Source: Chromobacterium amazonense
Lineage (GTDB): Bacteria; Pseudomonadota; Gammaproteobacteria; Burkholderiales; Chromobacteriaceae
Reading direction: 5' to 3'
Assembly: GCF_001855565.1 (NCBI RefSeq)
Contig: NZ_MKCR01000009.1
Span: 1 to 64,000, forward strand
Length of the DNA stretch: 64,000 nt
Part shown: positions 44,972 to 53,579 of the stretch, piece by piece
How positions within the stretch are numbered: position 1 is the stretch's first letter
Layout: each line of letters starts with the position of its first letter
Position numbers and translations under genes: made by a program
The notes under the pieces: generated by a model
The model's database searches: none
Told to the model about the DNA's origin: nothing
Seen by the model: the letters and a program-made list of their open reading frames with translations, nothing else

Positions 44972-46498
44972 ATGACCATCATCCGCCAGGAAGACTTCAT
45001 CCAGAGCATCGCCGATGCCTTCCAGTACATCAGTTGCTACCACCCGAAAGACTATATCGACGCGCTGTACCAGGCTTATCTGCACGAAGAAAGTACCGCC
45101 GCCAAGGACGCTATGGCGCAAATCCTGGTCAACAGCCGCATGTGCGCCGAAGGCCAGCGCCCGATCTGCCAGGATACCGGCATCGCGGTGGTGTTCCTGA
45201 AAGTGGGCATGAAAGTGCAGTGGGACGCCCAACTCAGCGTGCAGGAGATGGTCAACGAAGGCGTGCGCCGCGCTTACAACCATCCTGACAACAAGCTGCG
45301 CGCTTCTGTGCTGCTGGACCCGGCCGGCAAGCGCCAGAACTCCAAGGACAACACTCCCGCCGTGGTGCATTTCGAGATCGTCGAAGGCGACCAGGTGGAG
45401 GTGATCTGCGCGGCCAAGGGCGGCGGCTCGGAGAACAAGTCCAAGCTAGCGATGCTGAACCCGTCCGACTCCATCGTCGACTGGGTGCTGAAGACCCTGC
45501 CGACCATGGGCGCCGGCTGGTGTCCGCCGGGCATCCTCGGCATCGGCATCGGCGGCACGCCGGAAAAAGCCATGCTGCTGGCTAAGGAAAGCCTGATGGA
45601 CCACGTGGACATCCACGAGCTGAAGGCCAAGGCGGCCAGCGGCGCCGAGCTGTCCCGCGTCGAGCAACTGCGCCTGGAACTGTTCGACAAGGTCAACGCG
45701 CTCGGTATCGGCGCCCAGGGCCTGGGCGGCCTGACCACGGTGTTGGACGTGAAGATTCTGGATTACCCGACCCACGCGGCCTCGCTGCCGGTGGCGATGA
45801 TCCCGAACTGCGCCGCCACCCGCCATATCCATTTCCATCTGGACGGCAGCGGCCCGGCGCGCCTGGAGCCGCCCAAGCTGGAAGACTGGCCGGACATCAC
45901 TTACGACGCCTCCAACGGCAAGCGCGTGGACCTCGACAACATCACCCGCGAAGAAGTGGCCAGCTGGCAGCCGGGCGACGTGCTGCTGCTGAACGGCAAA
46001 ATCCTGACTGGCCGCGACGCCGCGCACAAGCGCATGGTGGACATGCTGAACAAGGGCGAGAAGCTGCCGGTGGACTTCACTAACCGCTTCATCTACTACG
46101 TTGGCCCGGTGGACCCGGTGCGCGACGAAGTCGTCGGCCCGGCCGGCCCCACCACCGCCACCCGCATGGACAAGTTCACGCGCCAGATGCTGGAAGAGAC
46201 CGGCTTGCTCGGCATGATAGGCAAGGCCGAGCGCGGCCCGGCGGCCATCGAGGCGATCAAGGACAACAAGGCGGTCTACCTGATGGCCGTGGGCGGCTCC
46301 GCCTACCTGGTGTCCAAGGCGATCAAGGCCTCCAAGGTAGTGGGCTTCGCCGACTTGGGCATGGAGGCGATCTACGAATTCGAGGTCAAGGACATGCCGG
46401 TGACGGTGGCGGTGGACTCCTGTGGCACCTCGGTGCACAACACCGGCCCGGCTGAGTGGCGGGTGAAGATTGGGAAGATACCGGTCAGCCAGGCTTAA
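44972..46498 (+). CDS. fumA: Class I (iron-sulfur) fumarate hydratase
   Basis: 508 residues. The 4Fe-4S enzyme of the citric acid cycle interconverts fumarate and malate. Cluster cysteines are found in GQRPICQDTG, GAGWCPPG and IPNCAATRH. The C-terminal domain begins with ITREEVASWQPGDVLLLNGKILTGRDAAHKRM, typical of FumA/FumB. The start at 44972 gives the usual MTIIRQEDFIQSIADA. The Shine-Dalgarno is weak. Its original terminator is split by a 122-bp mobile element just after the stop. Confidence 0.95.
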   Translation: MTIIRQEDFIQSIADAFQYISCYHPKDYIDALYQAYLHEESTAAKDAMAQILVNSRMCAEGQRPICQDTGIAVVFLKVGMKVQWDAQLSVQEMVNEGVRRAYNHPDNKLRASVLLDPAGKRQNSKDNTPAVVHFEIVEGDQVEVICAAKGGGSENKSKLAMLNPSDSIVDWVLKTLPTMGAGWCPPGILGIGIGGTPEKAMLLAKESLMDHVDIHELKAKAASGAELSRVEQLRLELFDKVNALGIGAQGLGGLTTVLDVKILDYPTHAASLPVAMIPNCAATRHIHFHLDGSGPARLEPPKLEDWPDITYDASNGKRVDLDNITREEVASWQPGDVLLLNGKILTGRDAAHKRMVDMLNKGEKLPVDFTNRFIYYVGPVDPVRDEVVGPAGPTTATRMDKFTRQMLEETGLLGMIGKAERGPAAIEAIKDNKAVYLMAVGGSAYLVSKAIKASKVVGFADLGMEAIYEFEVKDMPVTVAVDSCGTSVHNTGPAEWRVKIGKIPVSQA

Positions 46499-46518
46499 AT
46501 GATTGCTTGTGAAATGCC

Positions 46519-46530
46519 GCCCGATGGGCG
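46519..46530. repeat. Left 12-bp target-site duplication of the IS4-like MITE
   Basis: GCCCGATGGGCG, identical to 46653-46664, directly outside the left inverted repeat. Confidence 0.85.
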
Positions 46531-46652
46531 TAATGCCGTTCACTTAAGGATTTTCGGGCGACTTTTCTGGCCTTGAGAGCACAGGAATCCACAAAAAAAG
46601 CACCGTTTCCCATGCATGGAGACGGTGCTTTTCTCTTAAGTGAACGGCATTA
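46531..46652. mobile_element. IS4-like MITE (122 bp) inserted in the fumA terminator
   Basis: The 18-bp terminal inverted repeats TAATGCCGTTCACTTAAG (46531-46548) and its exact complement (46635-46652) closely resemble IS4 ends, and the 12-bp target duplication fits the IS4 family. No transposase is inside. The interior carries a hairpin, AAAAGCACCGT ... ACGGTGCTTTT (46596-46606 with 46622-46632), flanked by A and T runs, which can act as a terminator in both directions. Confidence 0.88.
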
Positions 46653-46664
46653 GCCCGATGGGCG
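46653..46664. repeat. Right 12-bp target-site duplication of the IS4-like MITE
   Basis: GCCCGATGGGCG, the second copy, followed by GCATTTTTTT. Joining the flanks without the element restores AAATGCCGCCC-GAT-GGGCGGCATTT plus a T run, a perfect terminator. Confidence 0.85.
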
Positions 46665-46864
46665 GCATTTTTTTGGCTGATCGAGCGCCAGGATATTCCA
46701 GAGCGGAACTGGTGAATCTCTCTATGAGGGAGTGTGTTGTGACTTGGCTGCAACCACTTGCGGCCAGGCGATTTAATTTTATTTTTGTCTTGCAAATCCG
46801 CCGCTTACGTCATACATACTGAAAATGTTCACGGCATGTTTTCGGTGTTTTTACTTATCGGATA

Positions 46865-47659
46865 ATGAGTATGACGACCAGCTCCGTCGAGGCATTCAGC
46901 CTGTATTCCGATTTGTACGCGCGCTTTCGGCCCGTGTACCCAGAATCGCTGTATGACTGGCTGCTGCCCTTGTGCCCCGGCTATCAGCGGGCGTGGGATT
47001 GCGCTACGGGGAACGGCCAGACTGCGGTGCGGCTGGGGAACAGCTTTGCGCGCGTCGACGCCACCGATATCAGCTCCAACCAGCTGTCAGTAGCGGAACG
47101 GCATACCCAGGTGTATTACCGCGAGTGTCCGGCCGAGGTGACGCCGTTTGACGACGATTGCTTCGATCTGATTTGCGTGTCCCAGGCGCTGCACTGGTTT
47201 CACCTACCATCGTTCTGGCCGGAGGCGCAGCGCGTGCTGAAGCCTGGCGGAATCTTTGCCGCCTGGGGATACCATCATTGCGTGGTGACGCCGGAGATAG
47301 ACAAGGCTTGCAGCGTGCTGTGGTCCATCATCGAACCATTCTGGTCCAGTCGCTGCGAGCTGTTGTGGGATGACTTCCGCGGCAGCGGTTGTCCGCTGCC
47401 CTTGCTGAAGGCGCCCAGCTTTTCCATCCGCGAAGATTGGACGCTGGATCATTTTCTCGGTTTCCTCAACACCACCTCCGCCAGCAAGCTGTGCAAGCAG
47501 GCGCTGGGAGAGAGCATTCTGGACGAGGCCTGCCTGCGCATCGCCCGGGCTTGGGGGCATGGCGGAGAGAAGCGGCGCGTCGAACTGCCTCTGCATCTGC
47601 TGGTGGCGCGCAAGGACGCGGCCCGGTTTTTCCCGGCAGTGATTGAGCCGACGCCCTAG
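46865..47659 (+). CDS. Class I SAM-dependent methyltransferase
   Basis: 264 residues. The SAM-binding motif I is AWDCATGNGQTAV (about 42-54), with ATDIS as the acidic end of strand 2 and FDLICVSQALHWF as the post-motif region typical of methyltransferase type-11 domains (BioC/Coq5-like and trans-aconitate types). The substrate cannot be told. ATGs at 46865 and 46871 are both possible. The TAG stop is part of the CTAG that flanks the mobile element next to it. Confidence 0.82.
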   Translation: MSMTTSSVEAFSLYSDLYARFRPVYPESLYDWLLPLCPGYQRAWDCATGNGQTAVRLGNSFARVDATDISSNQLSVAERHTQVYYRECPAEVTPFDDDCFDLICVSQALHWFHLPSFWPEAQRVLKPGGIFAAWGYHHCVVTPEIDKACSVLWSIIEPFWSSRCELLWDDFRGSGCPLPLLKAPSFSIREDWTLDHFLGFLNTTSASKLCKQALGESILDEACLRIARAWGHGGEKRRVELPLHLLVARKDAARFFPAVIEPTP

Positions 47660-47841
47660 GGGCTGTTGACGTTTGGTGAGTGGATCGCGTTTGAGCTTCG
47701 CCAAACCCGCAGGGCCGGGCGCCTTTCGCGCCGACTCTTCGTTGTTCCGCGCCGGCAGAGAATGGCTATGCGGCGCGCGAAACGCCTCGATTCGGCGCAA
47801 AACGCATCCCGGCGCGACCTCTGCCAAAACGTCAACAGCTC
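47660..47841. mobile_element. MITE-like element (182 bp) with CTAG target duplication
   Basis: Left end GGGCTGTTGACGTTTGG (47660-47676) and the complement of the right end, GAGCTGTTGACGTTTTGG (47841-47824), form imperfect terminal inverted repeats (one mismatch, one indel). CTAG is present on both sides (47656-47659, 47842-47845). CTAG-type 4-bp targets and GGxGCTGTTG ends fit IS5-related elements. There is no coding capacity. The interior is G+C-rich with further short palindromes. Confidence 0.7.
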
Positions 47842-48255
47842 CTAGTGCTGCCGGTCGTATTCGGCCTGCAGGTCGGACAGCAGGATGTTCAGCGCGTCCG
47901 ATGAGCGGATCAGCTCGATCAGCGAGATGGCCAGCGAGGCGATCATGCACAGCAGGCTGGCGCCGAAAGTGATCTCTCCAGTCGCCTGCCAGCCGGTGTA
48001 GATCTGAAACATCGCCACGGTGCACAGGAACAGGCTGGCGATGCCCATGAACTGCATCCATTTGATCAGCGTGATGCGGGTGCGCAGATTGCCGATCTGG
48101 CGCAGGATTTTCTGGTCTTTGCTGTCGCGGTACTCTTCGTACAGATTGCGGATGATGCTGGCCAGCCCCAGAAAACGGTTGGTATAGGCCAGCAGCAGCA
48201 GCGAGACGGCAGGAAACAGCAGGGCCGGCGTGGCCAGGTTCAGTGCGGAGTGCAT
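47842..48255 (-). CDS. DUF2721 family membrane protein
   Basis: 137 residues with three membrane helices (about 10-28, 72-92 and 100-122). NLATPALLFPAVSLLLLAYTNRFL, RTRITLIK and SLLCMIASLAISLIEL match DUF2721. The function is unknown. The start ATG overlaps the L,D-transpeptidase stop (TGATG), implying coupling. An in-frame ATG at 48276 is an alternative. The stop TAG lies in the right-hand CTAG of the adjacent MITE-like element. Confidence 0.75.
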   Translation of the reverse strand: MHSALNLATPALLFPAVSLLLLAYTNRFLGLASIIRNLYEEYRDSKDQKILRQIGNLRTRITLIKWMQFMGIASLFLCTVAMFQIYTGWQATGEITFGASLLCMIASLAISLIELIRSSDALNILLSDLQAEYDRQH

Positions 48256-48878
48256 CAGGAATTCTCGTCTATCCATACATCGATGCCATTGGGCGCGGCA
48301 TCGAACAGTTCTATCACATCGCGGTTCTTCATGCGGATACAGCCCAGCGAGCTGGGCTGGCCCCATGGTACATGATCGCCGGCGCCATGGATGTAAATCG
48401 CTCTATCATAGCTGTCGACCTTCCCGCCTTGATTGCGTCCCGCCTCCTGGCCGCATAGCCATAGGATGCGGGTCAGTATCCAGTCCTTGTTCGGGTATTG
48501 CGCGTGCAGTGTCTGCGTGTATTTCCATGGCGTGACCTGGCGGCGGAAGATGATGGTGTTTTCTGCCGCGCCATCACCTATCTTGTCGCACACCGTATGC
48601 CAGCCGCGCGGCGTTTGGTAGCTGCCGGTGGTTTCGCCGACGCCGTTCTTGGCTGTCGAGACTGTATATTCCTTTTGAGTGAGTCCCCAGCCATCCAGCA
48701 GCCGCAGCGTTTGCGACTTTACCCCCACCCAGATCCATGGTGCGCCGTAATGGCGGGCATTAGGATGCGTGGTTTGCAAGGGGCCATCGGTTTGCGCTTG
48801 CAGCACCCATGCCGCGTCGCCTGCGGCATGGCAGGTTAGGGCAAGGCAGGCGATCAGAATGGCGCCCAAGCTTCGCAT
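48255..48878 (-). CDS. Exported L,D-transpeptidase (YkuD-type)
   Basis: 207 residues. A signal peptide (about 1-18) is followed by a catalytic YkuD domain with IYIHGAGDHVPWGQPSSLGCIRMKN, showing the HG...SxGCIRM motif (catalytic Cys). Enzymes of this fold cross-link peptidoglycan or attach proteins to it. GGGAGGG lies 6 bp before the ATG at 48878. It sits between tadA (one base away) and the DUF2721 gene (overlapping), giving a tight three-gene operon. Confidence 0.85.
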   Translation of the reverse strand: MRSLGAILIACLALTCHAAGDAAWVLQAQTDGPLQTTHPNARHYGAPWIWVGVKSQTLRLLDGWGLTQKEYTVSTAKNGVGETTGSYQTPRGWHTVCDKIGDGAAENTIIFRRQVTPWKYTQTLHAQYPNKDWILTRILWLCGQEAGRNQGGKVDSYDRAIYIHGAGDHVPWGQPSSLGCIRMKNRDVIELFDAAPNGIDVWIDENS

Positions 48879-48879
48879 A

Positions 48880-49647
<768 letters not shown>

Positions 49648-49849
49648 TCATTATCGCCGGTTTGGCGCGGCAGACCAAATCCGGCTAGGCGAGGGCGGAT
49701 GGGGCGTTTCTGCCTTATGCAAATCGTCGATTTCCAAGAGTGGGTGAGGGTAGGCGCATCGCATTTTATTCAGGTTTTATCTGGCAGTATTGGCATACAG
49801 AAAGCAGAAAAACGGTCGATATGAGTAGAAAATAGTCGAAAGCCTAACC

Positions 49850-50881
49850 ATGTCCGTGATCACAATTCAATCCGCCATCGCAGGAATCGAGCAGTGGCGC
49901 AATCGCCTGGTTTCCAGCGGCCGGTCTGTGGCAACGCCCTCGTCCGCGCCCCAGACGGAGGGGAGCGGCCTGGATGCGCAGCCCTCGCCAGCCGCGCTCA
50001 TGTCCAGCATCCGCAGCGATTTGCAGAAGTCGCTGAATCAGGGCTGGCAGGATTACATGCAAAAACTCCGGGTCGATCTGAGCCGCCCGGTCAAGCGGCA
50101 AAGCGCCGCGGCGGACCAGATGGATAAACAGCTGCTGAAGCAAAGAGTGGATGCTTTGCGCCAGATGATGATGATGACCCGCGACAAAGCCGGTTTGCGG
50201 GCGTTGGCCAGCCAGTTGGCCCAGTTGGCGCGCGAGCTGAAGAGCTTGGTCGCCAGCATGACCCAGAATGCCGCGGATCAGCAGATGGCAGTCAGTTTAG
50301 GCGGCGCGGCGGATCAGCCCTCAGCCGATTCGGCAGCCGCATCCGCTCAAGACGCCTCGCCAGGGCAGGATCATGCGGGGGATGACGCGCAAGCCGCCAG
50401 CAGCGCCGAGACGGCCGCTGTCGCATCGGCCAGTGCGTCCGCCGACGCATCGCCGGCTTCCTCCGCCGAACCGGCAAGCGGCAACGCAACGCAAGAGCCG
50501 GCTAGCCAGGCCGATGCGCCGGCAGGATCGTCCGACGCGGCTGCCCCGCAGGGCGCGGCCGACCAAGCCGCAGCCAATGCCGCTGATCCGCAAGCGGCAC
50601 TGCGCAATATGCTGGCTCATGGCAACCCGGTAGCCGCAGATCAGGACATTCAGGAGATGCTGCTCACACTGAAGATGGTCCAGGCCTTCATCAAGCAAAT
50701 GGCCTTGCAGTTGCAGGCGCAAGAAGACCGGAAGATGAAAGAGGATCAGGAACAGGCGGGCAAAGCGCTGCAGGATGTGGACACCATACTCAAAGGCGGG
50801 CCGGAGGCGCTGGCGGCGCTCAGCGGTCAAATGGATGTGAACGTGAGCGCGCCAGCGGATGCGTCTTCGACTGTCGCGTGA
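49850..50881 (+). CDS. Hypothetical Ala/Ser-rich protein
   Basis: 343 residues with no signal peptide or membrane segment. An N-terminal helical part (about 1-140: LMSSIRSDLQKSLNQGWQDYMQKL, DALRQMMMMTRDKAGLRALASQL) and a C-terminal helical part (about 265-343) flank a ~120-residue low-complexity Ala/Ser/Asp linker (ASASASADASPASSAEPASG). Its layout suggests two interacting coiled-coil ends on a flexible spacer. I recognise no family. It is single, with the 235 bp upstream holding no gene. Confidence 0.65.
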   Translation: MSVITIQSAIAGIEQWRNRLVSSGRSVATPSSAPQTEGSGLDAQPSPAALMSSIRSDLQKSLNQGWQDYMQKLRVDLSRPVKRQSAAADQMDKQLLKQRVDALRQMMMMTRDKAGLRALASQLAQLARELKSLVASMTQNAADQQMAVSLGGAADQPSADSAAASAQDASPGQDHAGDDAQAASSAETAAVASASASADASPASSAEPASGNATQEPASQADAPAGSSDAAAPQGAADQAAANAADPQAALRNMLAHGNPVAADQDIQEMLLTLKMVQAFIKQMALQLQAQEDRKMKEDQEQAGKALQDVDTILKGGPEALAALSGQMDVNVSAPADASSTVA

Positions 50882-50907
50882 GGGCGAGGAGCAGGCTGCG
50901 TATGCGA

Positions 50908-51180
50908 TCAGTGCCGCAAGGCGCGGCGCAGCAGCCGCCAAGCTGCCAGTAAAGCCGCGCCGCTTTTCAGCCAACGGCCCAGCTTGTCGCTTGGCATCAG
51001 CTTGCCCAAGAGGTCAAAGACCGAGCTTAAGCCGCCGGGCGCGCGCCAGAATGAAAGGCCATCGCAAGCCCATTGCAGCGGCCCTGTCAGCTTTTGCTGC
51101 TCCAGCCGCAGCTTGACGCGCAAGGCCTCTCCCTTCATCACCAGCAGCTGTTTCTTCAAGGCGCGATCCTGCGGCGTCAT
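50908..51180 (-). CDS. yqjK: YqjK-like small protein
   Basis: 90 residues, strongly basic with a C-terminal hydrophobic/Arg stretch (GAALLAAWRLLRRALRH). It is placed third in a yqjD-yqjE-yqjK order, as in enterobacteria, with a 4-bp overlap (ATGA) with the preceding gene. The assignment is mostly from context and size. The N terminus MTPQDRALKKQLLVMKGEALR is helical. Confidence 0.6.
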   Translation of the reverse strand: MTPQDRALKKQLLVMKGEALRVKLRLEQQKLTGPLQWACDGLSFWRAPGGLSSVFDLLGKLMPSDKLGRWLKSGAALLAAWRLLRRALRH

Positions 51181-51569
51181 GGCTTGTCTCCGCCTGGCCC
51201 CAATGCGGCCCAATCCTTGCGCATTTCTTGCAGCGTGGTGGCGAACGGGGGCGCTTGATGCCGCATCTTGCGCCGCAATCCCAGCAACAGCATCGCGCTG
51301 GCGCCGCAGAACAGTAGCGCCAAGCCGGCCATGACGGCCAGCCGCCACGGCGCCGGCGTCAAGGCCCACAAGGCCAGCACGGCGGCGATCAGCCCGCATC
51401 CCAGTAGCACCAGTCCCAGCATGCCTTGCAGCAGGTTGCCGACGACGTCATCCTTCAGCTCCTGCGCTTCAAGGGACAGCAGTTCGGCGCGCGTCAGCAA
51501 CAAAGACACGACGCCATTGATGAAGGAGCGCAGGGTGCCGGGGCGGGGTTGGCGGGACGGGTCGGACAT
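51177..51569 (-). CDS. yqjE: YqjE-like phage-holin-family membrane protein
   Basis: 130 residues. An N-terminal amphipathic segment (LLLTRAELLSLEAQELKDDV) is typical of the holin-superfamily III/YqjE group, followed by two strong membrane helices (about 48-70 and 78-98). It is translationally coupled to the next gene and 5 bp after the DUF883 gene. Its role is unknown; it is usually found with ribosome/membrane-associated YqjD proteins. Confidence 0.8.
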   Translation of the reverse strand: MSDPSRQPRPGTLRSFINGVVSLLLTRAELLSLEAQELKDDVVGNLLQGMLGLVLLGCGLIAAVLALWALTPAPWRLAVMAGLALLFCGASAMLLLGLRRKMRHQAPPFATTLQEMRKDWAALGPGGDKP

Positions 51570-51574
51570 ATCGA

Positions 51575-51889
51575 TCAGCGGCGGGATACCAGCATGCCCA
51601 GCAGGAAGGCGACGCCGGCTGCGATGCCGATGGACTTCCACGGGTTTTCATGCACGTAATCGTCGGTGACCTTGGCTGCTTCCTTGGCCTTGCCTATGAC
51701 GACCTGTTCGGCGTCGCGCAGCTTGATTTTGGCGGTGCCGAGCTTCTCGGCCAGACGCTTGCGCAGCTCTTTGCTGTGCGCGCTGCCGTCGTCGACGGTT
51801 GCGTCAATCAGTTCTTCGGTGCTGGCCAAAACTTGGCGTACGTCATCCAGCAGCTGTTCTTTTTCCTTGGCGATGGTGGCATTGGACAT
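51575..51889 (-). CDS. yqjD: DUF883 family protein (ElaB/YqjD-like)
   Basis: 104 residues. A long amphipathic helix (about 5-75) is followed by a C-terminal tail anchor with the family signature DDYVHENPWKSIGIAAGVAFLLGMLVSRR. E. coli YqjD/ElaB are stationary-phase, C-tail-anchored inner-membrane proteins that bind ribosomes. A strong AGGAGG lies before the ATG. It is the first gene of the yqjD-yqjE-yqjK operon. Confidence 0.92.
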   Translation of the reverse strand: MSNATIAKEKEQLLDDVRQVLASTEELIDATVDDGSAHSKELRKRLAEKLGTAKIKLRDAEQVVIGKAKEAAKVTDDYVHENPWKSIGIAAGVAFLLGMLVSRR

Positions 51890-52016
51890 GGCAACCTCCT
51901 GACAGTGGTGAACGGAACCGACTCGAAACGCAGACATGGCATGGCGCAAAGCATAGCCTGCGCCAACCCACGCTAACAGCCTGACGCGGCCGCGTCAAAC
52001 CATGTGGTCAAACGCT

Positions 52017-53321
52017 TCATCCGCGTTGGTAGAGCGCCTCGTCCAGCAAAGGTTCCCGCGCCGGGCGCGCGCTGCGGGCGCAGAAAATTCCCACCAGCGC
52101 CACCGCAGCGCAATACAGCACGCAAATCCAGTGATTCCACGGCATGGCGGCGATCAGCAGCAGCGGCGTCACGCTGGCCCAGATCGAGTAGGCGATGTTG
52201 TAGGTGAATGAAATGCCGGAAACGCGCACATCGGCCGGGTACATGCCCACCATGATAGACGGCACCACGCCGACAATCCCGCAGCACAATCCGGCAAAGG
52301 CGTAGGCCAGGCTTGGCCAGGTCCAGCCGCCGATCAGGCTGCCGTACAGGACGGCCACGCCCACCGGCAGCAGCGCGCTGTACAGGATCAGGCTGCGGCG
52401 CTGGCCGATGCGGTCGCACACCCGGCCGGCAATCACGCAGCCGATATTGAGGAACACGATGCCCACGCTGCTCAGGGCAAAGGCGTGGTCGGCATGCATG
52501 CCGAAGCGTTGCTGCAACAGCGTGGGCGTCACCACCACCAGCACCACCACCGCCGAGGTTAGCACGCAGGTCAGGGCGGCGGCCGGCAGCAGGGTGGCTT
52601 TGTGGCGGCGCAACACATCCAGCAGCGGATAGGCGGCGCGCTCGGCCTGGCGCTCGCGCATGGCCAGGAACACCGGCGTCTCGCTCAGCCAGCGGCGCAG
52701 CCAGACGCCGATCAGCCCAAACGGCCCGCCCAGCAAAAAGGGAATGCGCCAGCCGTAATCCAGCATTTCCTGCGGCGTGAACACGCGGGCCAGAAAGGTT
52801 GCGGTCAGCGCGCCCAGCAGGTAGCCGAAGGTCAGCCCGGCCTGCAATACGCCCAGCGCGTAGCCGCGATGGCGCAGCGGCGCGTGCTCGGCGACGAAGG
52901 ACCAGGCGCTGGGCACCTCGCCGCCTACTGCCGCGCCCTGCAGAATGCGCAGCGACAACAGGATCAGCGGAGCGAGGATGCCGATGTCGGCGTAGGTGGG
53001 CATCAGGCCGATGAGCAGACAGGGGCCGGCCATCAGCAGGATGGTCAGGCTGAACACCTGCTTGCGGCCCAGCACGTCGGCGAAGTGCGCCATCAGGATG
53101 CCGCCCAGCGGCCGCGCCAGGTAGCCGGTGGCGAAGATGCCGAAGGTTTGCAGCAGGCGCAGCCATTCCGGCATGTCCGGCGGGAAGAACAGCTTGCTCA
53201 GCGTGGTGGCGAAGAAGGCGAAGATGATGAAATCGTAGATTTCCAGCGCGCCGCCCAGCGCGGCCAGACCCAGGGTCTTGTAGTCGGTGCGAGTGAGCGG
53301 TGTGGATTGGTTTGTGGTCAT
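52017..53321 (-). CDS. MFS transporter, metabolite:H+ symporter (MHS) type
   Basis: 434 residues with 12 predicted membrane helices. ALGGALEIYDFIIFAFFATTLSKLFFP and GYLARPLGGILMAHFADVLGRKQVF are typical of the MHS (ProP/KgtP/citrate-type) branch of the major facilitator superfamily. LQGAAVGGEVPSAWSFVAEH is the TM5 signature. It probably takes up an organic acid or osmolyte with protons. A TTG at 53327 is in frame, but the ATG at 53321 is preferred. It is monocistronic. Confidence 0.88.
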   Translation of the reverse strand: MTTNQSTPLTRTDYKTLGLAALGGALEIYDFIIFAFFATTLSKLFFPPDMPEWLRLLQTFGIFATGYLARPLGGILMAHFADVLGRKQVFSLTILLMAGPCLLIGLMPTYADIGILAPLILLSLRILQGAAVGGEVPSAWSFVAEHAPLRHRGYALGVLQAGLTFGYLLGALTATFLARVFTPQEMLDYGWRIPFLLGGPFGLIGVWLRRWLSETPVFLAMRERQAERAAYPLLDVLRRHKATLLPAAALTCVLTSAVVVLVVVTPTLLQQRFGMHADHAFALSSVGIVFLNIGCVIAGRVCDRIGQRRSLILYSALLPVGVAVLYGSLIGGWTWPSLAYAFAGLCCGIVGVVPSIMVGMYPADVRVSGISFTYNIAYSIWASVTPLLLIAAMPWNHWICVLYCAAVALVGIFCARSARPAREPLLDEALYQRG

Positions 53322-53579
53322 GGTCAATCACGAGGTGCCGGGGCTGTGGGTCAGCCCGCTGTAATCATGAATGAAGCCCGCGCGGCGCGTTCGAGCAGGC
53401 TCCCTGGAGCCGCTGGCGGCCCCGCAAGGCCGCCAGTGTAACGCGGTTGGCGGCATTTGAGGTAGGTAAGGCTGCCTTGATACGATTTTTTAATGCAAAT
53501 TAAATGTTTAAAAGAGCTGTAGAGCAGAACAATGGCGTGGCGCTTGAGCTCAAGGCCGCCCGGACTTGCCTCCGCAAAC
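53322..53579. other. Intergenic region between MFS gene and insertion sequence
   Basis: Contains the hairpin GCTGGCGGCC ... GGCCGCCAG around 53411-53436 and an A+T-rich patch (53481-53520) resembling a promoter. A short frame runs into the insertion sequence from 53504 (listed separately). Nothing else is supportable. Confidence 0.4.
53504..53579 (+). pseudogene. Possible gene remnant truncated by the insertion sequence
   Basis: From ATG 53504 a frame reads MFKRAVEQNNGVALELK and continues to the left end of the element with normal amino-acid composition. After the element no continuation of this frame is present. There is no Shine-Dalgarno, so it may be chance. Confidence 0.2.

Noticed and set aside
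53411-53436. Inverted repeat upstream of the MFS gene as an attachment site or terminator
   Set aside because: No T tract and no gene end before it. It is probably an incidental G+C-rich hairpin or local repeat.
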